The notes under the pieces: model-generated
Database searches by the model: none
Seen by the model: the letters and a program-made list of their open reading frames with translations, nothing else
Told to the model about the DNA's origin: nothing
Made by a program: the position numbers and the translations under genes
Origin: DASSLY01 sp035689185
GTDB lineage: Bacteria; Actinomycetota; Actinomycetes; Actinomycetales; Dermatophilaceae
Length of the DNA stretch: 64,000 bases
Direction of reading: 5' to 3'
Assembly: GCA_035689185.1 (NCBI GenBank)
Contig: DASSLY010000051.1
Location: forward strand, 16,974-80,973
Shown here: piece after piece, positions 9,901-17,559 of the stretch
How the letters are laid out: each line of letters starts with the position of its first letter
Position numbering within the stretch: position 1 is the first letter of the stretch

Positions 9901-12340
9901 GGGACTCCTGGTGCTTCAGGTTCTGGCCGAAGTCCGCCCAGCTGGTGTACGGCGCAAGCTGCGCGTCGTTGGTGTCGGCGTGGATCTGCCGGCGGGTGAC
10001 GTTCAGCGGCGGGACACCGGCCTCGCGGGCCCGGGTCATGTTGATGGTCGGCAGGTCCAGCGGCAGGCCCAGCAGGTTGTTGCGCAGGGTCTCGATGACG
10101 AACTCGTCGATCTCATTGCCGACCTGGTCGACCGAGCCCATGATGACCGAGCCGGCAGCCGCCTCGGCGGTCATGGGAGTGCCCTTGTTGTTGAAGAACT
10201 CAGGTGGGTTGAGGAAGGCCTTCAGCAAGGGGAGGGAGTTGAATGAGCCGTTCGGGTTCTTGCGGCTGACCTCGTCGTCGAGCATGGAGTGCCCGAAGCG
10301 GTACACCGCATGGGCGAACTCGGCCTTCACCGCGGGGTTGATGTCCGGGGTGTAGACGTGGAACGGCCGGATCGCCGGCTGGATCTTGCGGGCGAACTCC
10401 TCGAACACCAGGTGCTGGTACTCCATCTCGGTGACGAACCGGGCCGCCTGGAAAAGCCGCTCGCCGTTCCAGCCGCCGGCACCAGTGGCCAGCTTCCACT
10501 GCGCCAGTGCCGTGACACCGGACGCCGTCGTGTCGTTGGTGAGCACCCTCTTGATGTCGTCCACCAAGCGGTCGTGCTCGGAGTGGAAGATCTGGTGGAC
10601 CGTCGACAGCGCGATGTTCTCGTTGCACCGGCCGTCGCCACAGGCGAAGTGCGCGTTGAGCATCTCGTCGTCGTAGGTTCCAGGCGGCTGGGACGCGAAG
10701 TCCGCCGACGCGACGGTGTCGGTGTCCGGCGTCGGCGCCACCGGCGGGGTGGCCGGGTTGTGGTCCGTGTCGGCCGGGCTGGGGTCGGCGTTGTGCGCGA
10801 TGTCGGTCAGGAACGGGGTGTCGAAGTGCTTGGCGTCGGCGGGCACCAGCACGGTCTCATCCGCCGGCGTCAGCGGGTCGTCGAGCTGACCTTCGACCAG
10901 TCCGGAGGCGGTCACGTACTGCGGCAGGCCACGCAGCGGTCCGGGCACGAACTTGCCGTACGGGTCCACCGCGAGCATCGGGACGTTGGTGGCGTCCCGG
11001 TCGACCAGCCGCAGGCCGAGCAGGTCATGCGCCTGCTGCTTGACCGCGGCCCAGGTGGAAATGCCTCCGGTGCCGTCGGCCGAGCCGGGGTAGGTCTGCC
11101 CCGCGGGCAGGCCAGCGAGCAGCTTGCCGGTGGAGACGGGGACGCCGCCGACCATCGCGTACTCGCGCAGGAACACCTGGTGCGAGGCGTGCGAGGTGTA
11201 GGTCTGGCTCTGGTCCACCCACGGCGAGTCGGTGTTGCTGGCGTTCTGCACGTCGTCGGAGGTGCCCAGGACGCCGTCGGGGCCGGGCTGGTTCTGGGCC
11301 CGGGTGAGCACCATGAATCGCTGGCTCGGCGGCAGGTTGTCGGCGCTCTCGTCCCTCGGGGTGTTCGGGTTGTCGACGAGGATGTGGTCGGGGCCGGCGA
11401 TCAGCGGGTCGTCGTCCTTGAGCGGCACGAACACCGACGAACCGCTCTTGACGGTCTGGTCGACACCGTGGTCGAAGAACTGGCCGAAGAAGGTGAACCA
11501 GGAGTTGAACGGCGGCGACAGCCCTACATCCGTTGTGATGTTCGGGATGTCCAGGGTGGCGTAGGTGGGGACGCAGCCGGTCGGCACGCCATCTGTCGGC
11601 GGGTCGGTGGTGGGATCGGGGTTCGTGGTGCACACCGTGATCGTCGTCGGCGACTGCTGCGACCGGATCGGGAACTGCGCCGCGGCGAGCGCGGCCGGGT
11701 TGGTCGACGTCTGGTCGACGATCAGGTTGCTGATCACCCGCGGGCGGGAGTCGACGACGTTGCCGGTCTTCTGCGCGTACGTCGTCGGGCCGGGGGGACC
11801 GACCGGGAAGCTTGAGGTGATCGGCTCGGCGCTGATGAACTTCGGGGCCGTCAGCCGGGGGAAGACCTGGTCCGCCGCGGCGAAGGTGTCGCGGCCCGGG
11901 AACAGGTTGTTGCACGAGCCGTCGACCGTGCGCAGCCCGTAGGTGGTGAGCCGGTCGGGGATCTGGTCCACGCCGGAGCCGACCATGGACTGGCAGTAGT
12001 TCGGGTCGGTCGTCGGGCTCGGGTTCGCGGGGATGGCCGGGTCCGTCCCGAGGAAAGCCCGGGAGTGGCGTTCGCCGATCTTGATCTGCTTGAGGATGAA
12101 GGCGAGGTCCGCCGGTGTCAGCGTGAAACCTTGGCCGACGGCGGCCGACGCCTGCATGGTGCTCATCGGAGCGACCATGGCTGCCGTCACGACAACCGCG
12201 GCGACCGCGGAGGTGCGGCGCCAGCGTGCGCCGAGCAGCCTCGTGCGGCGCGCGGGCCGGGAGCCGGGTCGGGCCGCTGCCTCACCACGCGGCGTCTTCG
12301 GAAGGGACATGCGGCCGAGTGGCCCGGGGATCACTGTCAT
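6926..12340 (-). CDS. Secreted animal-type haem peroxidase with RTX calcium repeats
   Basis: 1804 residues. N-terminal signal (~30-60, ends MQASAAVG), then a long peroxidase domain of the animal haem peroxidase superfamily (about 70-900). This includes FFGQFFDHGVDQ (~283, probable distal His), HSEHDRLVDDI, WNGERLFQAARFVTEMEYQH and YRFGHSMLDDEV (~680, probable proximal His). Residues ~1010-1110 carry an RTX nonapeptide array (GGDGNDRI, GGPGNDYI, GGPGDDIA, GGDGSDFI). A fibronectin type III domain lies near 1500-1590 and two Ig-like repeats near 1600-1800. Relatives include MopA-type calcium-dependent Mn(II)-oxidising peroxidases; that activity is inferred here. The ATG at 12340 is preferred over the ATG at 12310 because an AGGTG lies upstream. 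The frame stays open for ~1.1 kb upstream, but that part is antisense to cysG and compositionally odd. Confidence 0.88.
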   Translation of the reverse strand: MTVIPGPLGRMSLPKTPRGEAAARPGSRPARRTRLLGARWRRTSAVAAVVVTAAMVAPMSTMQASAAVGQGFTLTPADLAFILKQIKIGERHSRAFLGTDPAIPANPSPTTDPNYCQSMVGSGVDQIPDRLTTYGLRTVDGSCNNLFPGRDTFAAADQVFPRLTAPKFISAEPITSSFPVGPPGPTTYAQKTGNVVDSRPRVISNLIVDQTSTNPAALAAAQFPIRSQQSPTTITVCTTNPDPTTDPPTDGVPTGCVPTYATLDIPNITTDVGLSPPFNSWFTFFGQFFDHGVDQTVKSGSSVFVPLKDDDPLIAGPDHILVDNPNTPRDESADNLPPSQRFMVLTRAQNQPGPDGVLGTSDDVQNASNTDSPWVDQSQTYTSHASHQVFLREYAMVGGVPVSTGKLLAGLPAGQTYPGSADGTGGISTWAAVKQQAHDLLGLRLVDRDATNVPMLAVDPYGKFVPGPLRGLPQYVTASGLVEGQLDDPLTPADETVLVPADAKHFDTPFLTDIAHNADPSPADTDHNPATPPVAPTPDTDTVASADFASQPPGTYDDEMLNAHFACGDGRCNENIALSTVHQIFHSEHDRLVDDIKRVLTNDTTASGVTALAQWKLATGAGGWNGERLFQAARFVTEMEYQHLVFEEFARKIQPAIRPFHVYTPDINPAVKAEFAHAVYRFGHSMLDDEVSRKNPNGSFNSLPLLKAFLNPPEFFNNKGTPMTAEAAAGSVIMGSVDQVGNEIDEFVIETLRNNLLGLPLDLPTINMTRAREAGVPPLNVTRRQIHADTNDAQLAPYTSWADFGQNLKHQESLVNFVAAYGKHPSIVNATTVADKRAAAKLIVDPAVPTDPAIPPDAPDFLYGFGAYASPADSGVDDIDLWVGGLAEKTNLFGGLLGSTFNYVFQNQLESLQDGDRLYYLARTPGLNLRTQLEGNSFAEMIQRNTTGTVDLKADVFATADCKFLLENLAGTPAGFAQFGSTVADDPTTTDCDESLVLLRKPDGTIQYKAINPVDPPGINGQSVYQGTAGVDRVYGGNDNDTFWGDAGDDVIEGNGGDDVALGGDGNDRITDLDGADVLKGGPGNDYINGGPGDDIAMGGDGSDFIDGGSFDNETFAGPGNDFIIAGQGADAVFGDSGDDWIEGGTGQDLLQGDHGAPFFDDPGQTQPGNDVFVGQAGENDYDAEGGDDIMSQNAAIDRNAGAGGFDWASHQYDTVGADDDMAINNFLPGLPIQVVVNRDRWQETEANSGSAFNDVIKGDDNVPAALGGAGFTGCNVIDQAGVDRVAGLNAILPQPLTGDPAPVVANSAAGFCPTTGPIWGEGNVLIGGPGSDTITGRGADDVIDGDRYLQVRISVRTNPADPGTELGSTDLMEGKAKTGNFGPGTTDMTLQQAVFAGIVDPGNLVIVREIKTDTAAPDCGATAPVNCDTAVFAGPLSNYTIAPRAASGTTEAAVVVTQTGANVVGQKASDGIDTLRNIEQLQFSDQTVQVTVPAAPTNVTAAAGAPGTGTATVSWTPPAANGGPATTSFEVVVSTSAGVVRTITGLSRTATSTTVTGLTIGTAYTFQVRAVNDFGPGALSAPSNAVTPPADTAAPTVTATSPTAGATSVPIGSNVTATFSKDLNAATVTGTTFTLRVGTLATGTLVGRVVTYDAATRTATLNPNANLAPGTLYTARLRTGITDTAGNPLAPVTWSFTVDVAPTVSPTTPLANATGVSRTANITATFSKAVTNVTNTTVRLQVVATGVLIGRVVTLNAAGTVVTLNPNPTLAANTQYRVTLTNGIRDLLGTPLTTTSYTFTTGP

Positions 12341-12545
12341 AGCGCACACCTGACTGAGCAGAGGAGTATCCAGCACAGCGAACCGTGGTCCCGGATCCTT
12401 GCGAAAACCTTGCGGCACCCTGACCGCTGCTTGACCGCCGTGCCCCGGACCGCTGGCCCGCGCGCGACCCAGGGGGGTAGCCCCGAGATGATGGGGCGAC
12501 ATCGACCGCCGGGCTGGGCAGACCCCGCACGGAGAAAGGGCAGCC
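12341..12545. other. Divergent intergenic region, peroxidase / sirohaem synthase
   Basis: 205 bp between the two divergent starts. Apart from the ribosome binding site of the downstream gene (GAGAAAGGG at about 12532) I see no riboswitch-like fold, repeat or strong -10 box. Confidence 0.4.
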
Positions 12546-13808
12546 GTGAGCACGTCGAGCAGGCCCGAGCAGCTCCTCCCGCTCGGCCTGAGACTGCGTG
12601 ACCGGCGGGTGGTGGTGGTCGGTGGCGGGTCCGTGGCGCTGCGCCGGGTCGGCTCGCTGGTGGCTGCCGGCGCCGCGATCACGGTGGTGTCACCGGAGCT
12701 GGTGGTCGCCCTGGAGGACCTCGCCGAGCGCTCCCTGGTCCGCTGGGAGCAGCGAGGGTATGCCGACGGGGACCTCGCCGGCGCCTGGCTGGTCGTGGCC
12801 TGCACCGCCGACCCGGAGGTGAACGCGGCCGTACAGGCTGAGGCCGAGGAGCGCCGGATCTTCTGCCTGCGCGCGGACGACGCGCACACGGCCTCGGCGT
12901 GGATGCCGGCGACCGGGCGGGTCGGCCCCGCGACGGTGTCGGTGCACGCCGACCGCGACCCCCGCCGGGCCGCGGCGCTGCGGGACAGCGCGGTCGCCGC
13001 CGTCGAGGCGGAGCTGCGGGCCCAGCCGCGCGGCGGCTTCCGAGCGGACCGCGGCGGCACGCGAGGCCGGGTCATCCTGGTCGGGGGCGGACCGGGCGAC
13101 CCGCAGCTGCTGACGCTCAAGGGGTTCCAGGCCCTGGCCGATGCGGACGTGGTCGTGGTGGACCGCTTGGCGCCGTTGCCGGTCCTGGACGGGCTGCGCG
13201 AGGGCGTGGAGATCGTCGACGTCTCCAAGGTGCCGCGCGGGCGGCATACCCCGCAGGAGGAGATCAACCGGGTCCTCGTCGAGCGGGCCCGCGCGGGCCT
13301 GGTCGTGGTGCGCCTCAAAGGCGGCGACTCGTTCGTCTTCGGCCGAGGCATGGAGGAGTTGCTCGCCTGCCGCGACGCCGGGGTGGACGTCGAGGTCGTG
13401 CCTGGGGTGACGTCGGCGGTGGCGGCGCCGGCCCTGGCCGGGATCCCGGTCACTCACCGCGGCGAGTCGCAGGGCTTCACCGTGGTATCCGGGCACCTGC
13501 CGCCGGGGGACCCGCGCAGCCTGCTCGACTGGGCGGCCCTGGCCCGCGGCGGGACCACCCTCGTCGTCCTCATGGGGGTGGACACGCTGCCCGCGATCGT
13601 GGCGGCACTGCTGGACGCCGGGCGGGACGGGGACACGCCTGTGGCCTGCGTGGTGGATGCCGGCCTGCCCAGCCAGCAGGTGCTCACCACCACCCTGGCC
13701 GAGGTGGTCGCGGCGGGGTCACCGCCGGGGCTACGGCCCCCCGCCGTCACCGTGATCGGCCCGGTCGCCGCCTTCGGCCGCGAGCCAGCCGTCCGGGACG
13801 GCGGCTAG
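12546..13808 (+). CDS. cysG: Sirohaem synthase: precorrin-2 dehydrogenase/ferrochelatase fused to uroporphyrinogen-III C-methyltransferase
   Basis: 420 residues. The N-terminal half (~1-150) is a CysG/Met8-type Rossmann domain with GGGSVALRRV, VVSPEL and VVACTADPEVNAAV, which oxidises precorrin-2 and inserts iron. The C-terminal half (~172-415) is the SAM-dependent uroporphyrinogen-III methyltransferase with VGGGPGDPQLLTLKG, VVVDRLAPLPVLD, RLKGGDSFVFGRG and PGVTSAVAAPALAGIPVTHRG. Together they make sirohaem for sulfite and nitrite reductases. GTG start at 12546 follows GAGAAAGGG. Slightly shorter than E. coli CysG (457). No sulfite or nitrite reductase gene is in the window. Confident call. 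Confidence 0.93.
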   Translation: MSTSSRPEQLLPLGLRLRDRRVVVVGGGSVALRRVGSLVAAGAAITVVSPELVVALEDLAERSLVRWEQRGYADGDLAGAWLVVACTADPEVNAAVQAEAEERRIFCLRADDAHTASAWMPATGRVGPATVSVHADRDPRRAAALRDSAVAAVEAELRAQPRGGFRADRGGTRGRVILVGGGPGDPQLLTLKGFQALADADVVVVDRLAPLPVLDGLREGVEIVDVSKVPRGRHTPQEEINRVLVERARAGLVVVRLKGGDSFVFGRGMEELLACRDAGVDVEVVPGVTSAVAAPALAGIPVTHRGESQGFTVVSGHLPPGDPRSLLDWAALARGGTTLVVLMGVDTLPAIVAALLDAGRDGDTPVACVVDAGLPSQQVLTTTLAEVVAAGSPPGLRPPAVTVIGPVAAFGREPAVRDGG

Positions 13809-13826
13809 CCTCACTGCACGCCGGTC

Positions 13827-13832
13827 TAGGGT
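13827..13832 (+). promoter_or_regulatory. -10 box for a leaderless transcript
   Basis: TAGGGT is 6 nt before the GTG at 13839, with no ribosome binding site. It favours that GTG over the one at 13836. Confidence 0.55.
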
Positions 13833-13838
13833 GACGTG

Positions 13839-14054
13839 GTGAGCGGGACGTGGACGTGGACCTACCAGGACCCCGAGGGCCAGCCGATGACCGGGGAGCG
13901 GCTGGTGCAGGCCGGCTTCCCGTCCCAGGGGGAGGCTGAGACCTGGCTCGGCGAGCAGTGGCGCGACCTGGCGGAGGCAGGGGTGGACAGCGTCACCCTG
14001 CGCATGGACGGGGAGCGCGTGTACGGGCCGATGAGCCTGCGCCCCGCCCAGTGA
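13839..14054 (+). CDS. Small conserved hypothetical protein
   Basis: 71 residues, acidic and Trp-rich at the N-terminus (SGTWTWTYQDPEGQP), with GFPSQGEAETWLGEQWRDL and VTLRMDGERVYGPMSLRPAQ. It has no signal, membrane segment or catalytic motif. It resembles small soluble proteins annotated as hypothetical in many actinomycetes; I cannot assign a function. The GTG start is placed by the TAGGGT box. The stop overlaps the GTG start of the serine hydrolase gene by 4 bp, so the two are translationally coupled. Confidence 0.7.
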   Translation: MSGTWTWTYQDPEGQPMTGERLVQAGFPSQGEAETWLGEQWRDLAEAGVDSVTLRMDGERVYGPMSLRPAQ

Positions 14055-15436
14055 CCGAGACGACCACGCCGCTGCCCCGCGGTTCAGTGACCGGCAGGAC
14101 CCGCCGGGAGCTAGAGCGCATGGTCCGGGCCGCCCAGCGGGACTGGCGCTCGCCGTCCGTCAGCGCCGGGGTCGTCGTCGACGGCGGGCTGGCCTGGTCC
14201 GCCCACGTCGGGTCCGCCCGGCTGGAGCCGCGCGCGCCCGCGACCGACGACACCGCATACATGATCGGCTCGATCACCAAGACCTTCACGGCGGTGCTCG
14301 TGCTGATGCTGCGCGACGAGGGCCGGCTCGCCCTGGACGACCGGCTCGAGCAGCACCTGCCCGGTGCCCACCACGGCGGGGTCACCGTCCGGGCGTTGCT
14401 GGGCCACGTCTCCGGGCTGCAGCGGGAGCCGGTCGGGCGGATCTGGGAGACCCTGGACGCGCCGGACGAGGCGCAGCTGATGGCCGGTCTCGGGCTGGCC
14501 GAGCAGGTCCTCCCGGCGCACGCGTGGTTCCACTACTCCAACCTCGCCTACGCCCTGCTCGGCCAGGTCGTGCAGCGGGTTGACCGCCGCAGCTGGGAGG
14601 AGGCCCTGCAAGCGAGGCTGCTCGACCCGCTCGGCATGCGGCATACCGGCCTGGTCCCCGACGAGGCCACCCGGGCGCGCGGGTACGCCGTGCACCCCCA
14701 CGCTGCCACGGCCACCGAGGAGCCGCGGTTCGACCTGCTGGCCGCGGCCCCGCTCGGCGGGCTGTGGAGCAGCGTCGCGGACCTGGCCCGGTATGCCGCG
14801 TTCGTCGCCGACCCGCCGGCGCACCTGCTGGCGGCCGCCACGATGGACCAGATGTGCCGGCCGATTGTCATGGTCGACCAAGAGCAGTGGCGCAACGGCT
14901 ACGGCCTGGGCTACGAGCTGTCGCGGCACGGGGACCGCGTCCTGGCCGGGCACGGCGGCTCGATGCCGGGGTTCCTGAGCGGGATCAAGGTGCACCGAAC
15001 CGAACGCGTGGGCGCGGTCGTGCTGACCAACGTGACCGCCGGCGCCACCCCGCTGGACCTGGCCGCGGGGCTGGTCGAGACGGTCACCGACGCGCTGCCG
15101 GCGATGGCGCCGACCTGGGCGCCGTCGCAGCCGGACGCAGCCTTCGACGGCGTCCTGGGTAGTTGGTGGAGCGAGGGGGAGGAGCTGGTGTTCGAGGTCC
15201 GCGACGGCCAGCTCTGGTCCCGGCTCGCGGCGCAGTCCCTGCCCCGGTTGGAAACCCGGTTCGCCGCCGAGGGGGTCGACCGGTTCCGCGCGGTGCAGGG
15301 CCGCGAGCAGGGCGAGCTGCTGGAGCTTGTGCGCGACGGGGACGGCCGGGTCGTCCGGATGTACTTCGCGACCTACGCGTTCACCCGGGAGCCGGCCACC
15401 TTCGCTGACCTCGCCGACCGGTCGACGAAGCGCTAG
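14051..15436 (+). CDS. Serine hydrolase of the beta-lactamase / penicillin-binding protein family
   Basis: 461 residues. Class C beta-lactamase/AmpH fold: SITK gives the nucleophile Ser and general-base Lys (~75), HYSNLAYALLG supplies the YxN motif (~160), and GHGGSMPGF supplies the HxG-type motif (~300). There is no signal peptide, so it is probably cytoplasmic and acts as an esterase or peptidase rather than an antibiotic-inactivating enzyme; substrate unknown. The last ~90 residues form a small beta-rich domain common in this group. GTG start overlaps the preceding gene by 4 bp. The stop overlaps the stop of the convergent DUF3043 gene by 4 bp. Confidence 0.85.
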   Translation: MTETTTPLPRGSVTGRTRRELERMVRAAQRDWRSPSVSAGVVVDGGLAWSAHVGSARLEPRAPATDDTAYMIGSITKTFTAVLVLMLRDEGRLALDDRLEQHLPGAHHGGVTVRALLGHVSGLQREPVGRIWETLDAPDEAQLMAGLGLAEQVLPAHAWFHYSNLAYALLGQVVQRVDRRSWEEALQARLLDPLGMRHTGLVPDEATRARGYAVHPHAATATEEPRFDLLAAAPLGGLWSSVADLARYAAFVADPPAHLLAAATMDQMCRPIVMVDQEQWRNGYGLGYELSRHGDRVLAGHGGSMPGFLSGIKVHRTERVGAVVLTNVTAGATPLDLAAGLVETVTDALPAMAPTWAPSQPDAAFDGVLGSWWSEGEELVFEVRDGQLWSRLAAQSLPRLETRFAAEGVDRFRAVQGREQGELLELVRDGDGRVVRMYFATYAFTREPATFADLADRSTKR

Positions 15437-16008
15437 AGGACCTTGGCGCCGCGCTCCACCTGGGGGCGCGGCAGCCGGGACCGGCGGATCTGGAAGGCGC
15501 GCATCACCGCATACATCGCCGAGCCCTTGGGGGCAGACTGGCCGAATCTGGCCTCGATGGCCTTGCGGGTGCGCCGCCACATCAGCGAGGCGTCGATGAC
15601 CCCGACCAGGATGAGCAGGTACACGGCGAGGAAGACGAACAGCTGGGCCCAGGACTGCCGCACGAACGACAGGGCCAGCACGACCACCATGACCGGCAGC
15701 AGGAACTCCCCGACATTCCAGCGGGAGTCCACGACGTCGCGGATGAACCGGCGGACCGGCCCGCGGTCGCGGGCCGGCAGGTGCGCCTCGTCACCGGACA
15801 GCAGCGCCTGCCGCGCGCGGACCCGCTCGTCCCGCGCGGCCAGCCGAGCCTGCTTGGCGGCCGCCTTGCGGTCGGTCTCGACCAGGGGCCGCTTGCGGGC
15901 CGCCTCCTGCTCGCGCCGGCTCGGGGTGGGGCGGTTCTTGGCGCCGGGGCGGTCGGCCTGGTCCCGAACCGGGCTTGCCTCGACGGTTTGCTTGCGGCGT
16001 CCGAACAC
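15433..16008 (-). CDS. DUF3043 membrane protein
   Basis: 191 residues. The basic N-terminal half (~1-90) is rich in Arg, Lys and Ala with heptad-like spacing (QEAARKRPLVETDRKAAAKQARLAARDERVRARQ). RDRGPVRRFIRDVVDSRWNVGEFLLPVM leads into two membrane helices (~105-145), then a cytoplasmic basic tail. This layout is the actinobacterial DUF3043 family, whose function is not established to my knowledge. GTG start at 16008 is preceded by TACAGT at 6 nt. It is divergent from the M20 peptidase. Confidence 0.85.
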   Translation of the reverse strand: MFGRRKQTVEASPVRDQADRPGAKNRPTPSRREQEAARKRPLVETDRKAAAKQARLAARDERVRARQALLSGDEAHLPARDRGPVRRFIRDVVDSRWNVGEFLLPVMVVVLALSFVRQSWAQLFVFLAVYLLILVGVIDASLMWRRTRKAIEARFGQSAPKGSAMYAVMRAFQIRRSRLPRPQVERGAKVL

Positions 16009-16014
16009 GCCCTC

Positions 16015-16020
16015 ACTGTA
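16015..16020 (-). promoter_or_regulatory. -10 box for the DUF3043 gene
   Basis: TACAGT on the minus strand, 6 nt before the GTG start at 16008. No ribosome binding site, so a leaderless mRNA is likely. Confidence 0.55.
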
Positions 16021-16081
16021 TGTGGTGCCGACTGTGTGTGGTGCCGGCCCGCAGGGAGGCAGCCGTGCGGCTCCGGGTGGT

Positions 16082-16087
16082 TACCCT
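16082..16087 (+). promoter_or_regulatory. -10 box for the M20 dipeptidase gene
   Basis: TACCCT, 7 nt before the ATG at 16095. Leaderless arrangement. Confidence 0.55.
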
Positions 16088-16094
16088 GGCCGCC

Positions 16095-17465
16095 ATGCCG
16101 ACCGACGTGCTGCCTGCTGCCCGCCTGGCGCAGCTCCGCGCCCGCGTCGAGGAGCTGCTGCCCGGTGTGCGCTCCGACCTGGAGGCGCTGACCCGCATCC
16201 CCAGCGTCTCCCTCGATGCGTTCGACCAGGCCCAGGTGGAGGCCAGCGCGGAGGCGGTCGCCGCGCTGCTGGCCGCCGAGGGACTGTCCGTGGAGATCGT
16301 CCGCGAGGGCGGCCGCCCGGCGGTCATCGGGCACCGGGACGGCCCGCCCGGTGCCCCCACGGTGATGCTCTACGCCCACCACGACGTGCAGCCGCCGGGC
16401 GACCCGGCCGACTGGGACAGCCCGCCGTTCGAGCCGACCGAGCGCAACGGGCGGCTCTACGGCCGCGGCGCCGCCGACGACAAGGCCGGGATCATGGCCC
16501 ACATCGCCGCCCTGCGCGCGCACGCCGGCGCGCTCCCGGTGGGGGTGACGGTCTTCGTCGAAGGGGAGGAGGAGATCGGGTCGGACAGCCTGCCCACCAT
16601 CCTGGAGCGGCACGGGGAGCGGCTACGCGCGGAGGCGATCGTGCTGGCCGACTCCGGGAACTGGGAGATCGGCCAGCCGGCGCTGACCACGACCCTGCGC
16701 GGCATGTTCCGCTTCGTGCTCACCGTGCGCAGCCTCGACCACGGCGTGCACAGCGGCATGTTCGGCGGGGCGGTGCCGGACGCGCTGATGGTCCTGGTCC
16801 GCCTGCTCGCCTCGCTGCACGACGACGACGGCAATGTCGCGGTGCCCGGCCTGCGGCAGGGGGTCGCGGCGGACCTGCCGTACGACGAGGCCCGGCTGCG
16901 GGCCGAGTCCGGCCTGCTCGACGGCGTGCGGACCATCGGAAGCGGGTCGTTGCTCAGCCGGATCTGGACCAAGCCGGCGATCACCACGATCGGGATCGAC
17001 GTCCCCTCGGTGGCCCGGTCCTCCAACACCCTGCTTCCCGCGGTCGCCGCCAAGGTGTCGGTGCGGATCGCCCCCGACGAGGACCCGCAGGAGGCGTTCG
17101 ACCTGGTTCGACGGCACGTCCTGCAGCGCGTGCCGTGGGGGGCGCGGGTCGAGGTGCGGCTGGACGACCAGGGTGCCGGCTTCGACGCGCACGCCGAGGG
17201 CCCGATGTACGACCAGGCGCGGGCCGCTTTCGCCGACGCCTGGGGCGTGCCGCCGGTCGACATCGGCGTCGGCGGCTCGATCCCCTTCGTGTCCGCGTTC
17301 GCGCAGCGGTTCCCGCAGGCCGCCATCCTGGTCACCGGGGTGGAGGACCCGGACGGCCGGGCGCACGGCGCGAACGAGAGCCTGCACCTGGGCGAGTTCG
17401 CCAAGGTGTGCCTGGCCGAGGCCGTGCTGCTGGAGCGGGTCGGCCTCCTCCACCGCCGCGACTGA
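16095..17465 (+). CDS. M20 family metallodipeptidase
   Basis: 456 residues. Co-catalytic zinc motifs are intact: YAHHDVQPPGD (first His ligand and Asp, ~95), GRGAADDKAGIMAHI (bridging Asp, ~130), EGEEEIGSD (catalytic Glu pair, ~165) and a late His in DGRAHGANESLHLGEF (~435). The lid domain sits between ~195 and 310. Related enzymes (carnosinase/PepV type) cleave dipeptides with a free amino end in the cytoplasm. The ATG is set by the TACCCT box, and an in-frame upstream extension is ignored. The gene stands alone. Substrate not determinable. Confidence 0.9.
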   Translation: MPTDVLPAARLAQLRARVEELLPGVRSDLEALTRIPSVSLDAFDQAQVEASAEAVAALLAAEGLSVEIVREGGRPAVIGHRDGPPGAPTVMLYAHHDVQPPGDPADWDSPPFEPTERNGRLYGRGAADDKAGIMAHIAALRAHAGALPVGVTVFVEGEEEIGSDSLPTILERHGERLRAEAIVLADSGNWEIGQPALTTTLRGMFRFVLTVRSLDHGVHSGMFGGAVPDALMVLVRLLASLHDDDGNVAVPGLRQGVAADLPYDEARLRAESGLLDGVRTIGSGSLLSRIWTKPAITTIGIDVPSVARSSNTLLPAVAAKVSVRIAPDEDPQEAFDLVRRHVLQRVPWGARVEVRLDDQGAGFDAHAEGPMYDQARAAFADAWGVPPVDIGVGGSIPFVSAFAQRFPQAAILVTGVEDPDGRAHGANESLHLGEFAKVCLAEAVLLERVGLLHRRD

Positions 17466-17559
17466 CCCCGGCCCGCCGCCTCGCCCCCGACCCGCCTTGG
17501 GTCCGGTCTCGGTCGTGGGGCGTTCGTCACGGTCCGGTCCGGCTCGTCCGGGTTCGCGC

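Noticed and set aside
6275..10246. A 1323-codon open frame on the plus strand
   Set aside because: It is antisense to the RTX peroxidase, is dominated by Arg, Val, Gly and Asp, and has no recognisable domain. It is a by-product of high GC content.
12341..12545. Cobalamin or other riboswitch upstream of the sirohaem synthase gene
   Set aside because: No B12-box-like or other recognisable aptamer sequence was seen in the 205 bp.
11912..13453. N-terminal extension of the peroxidase frame beyond 12340
   Set aside because: The frame is open to 13453, but that part is antisense to cysG and Ser/Arg/Thr-rich. The signal peptide follows the 12340 start.
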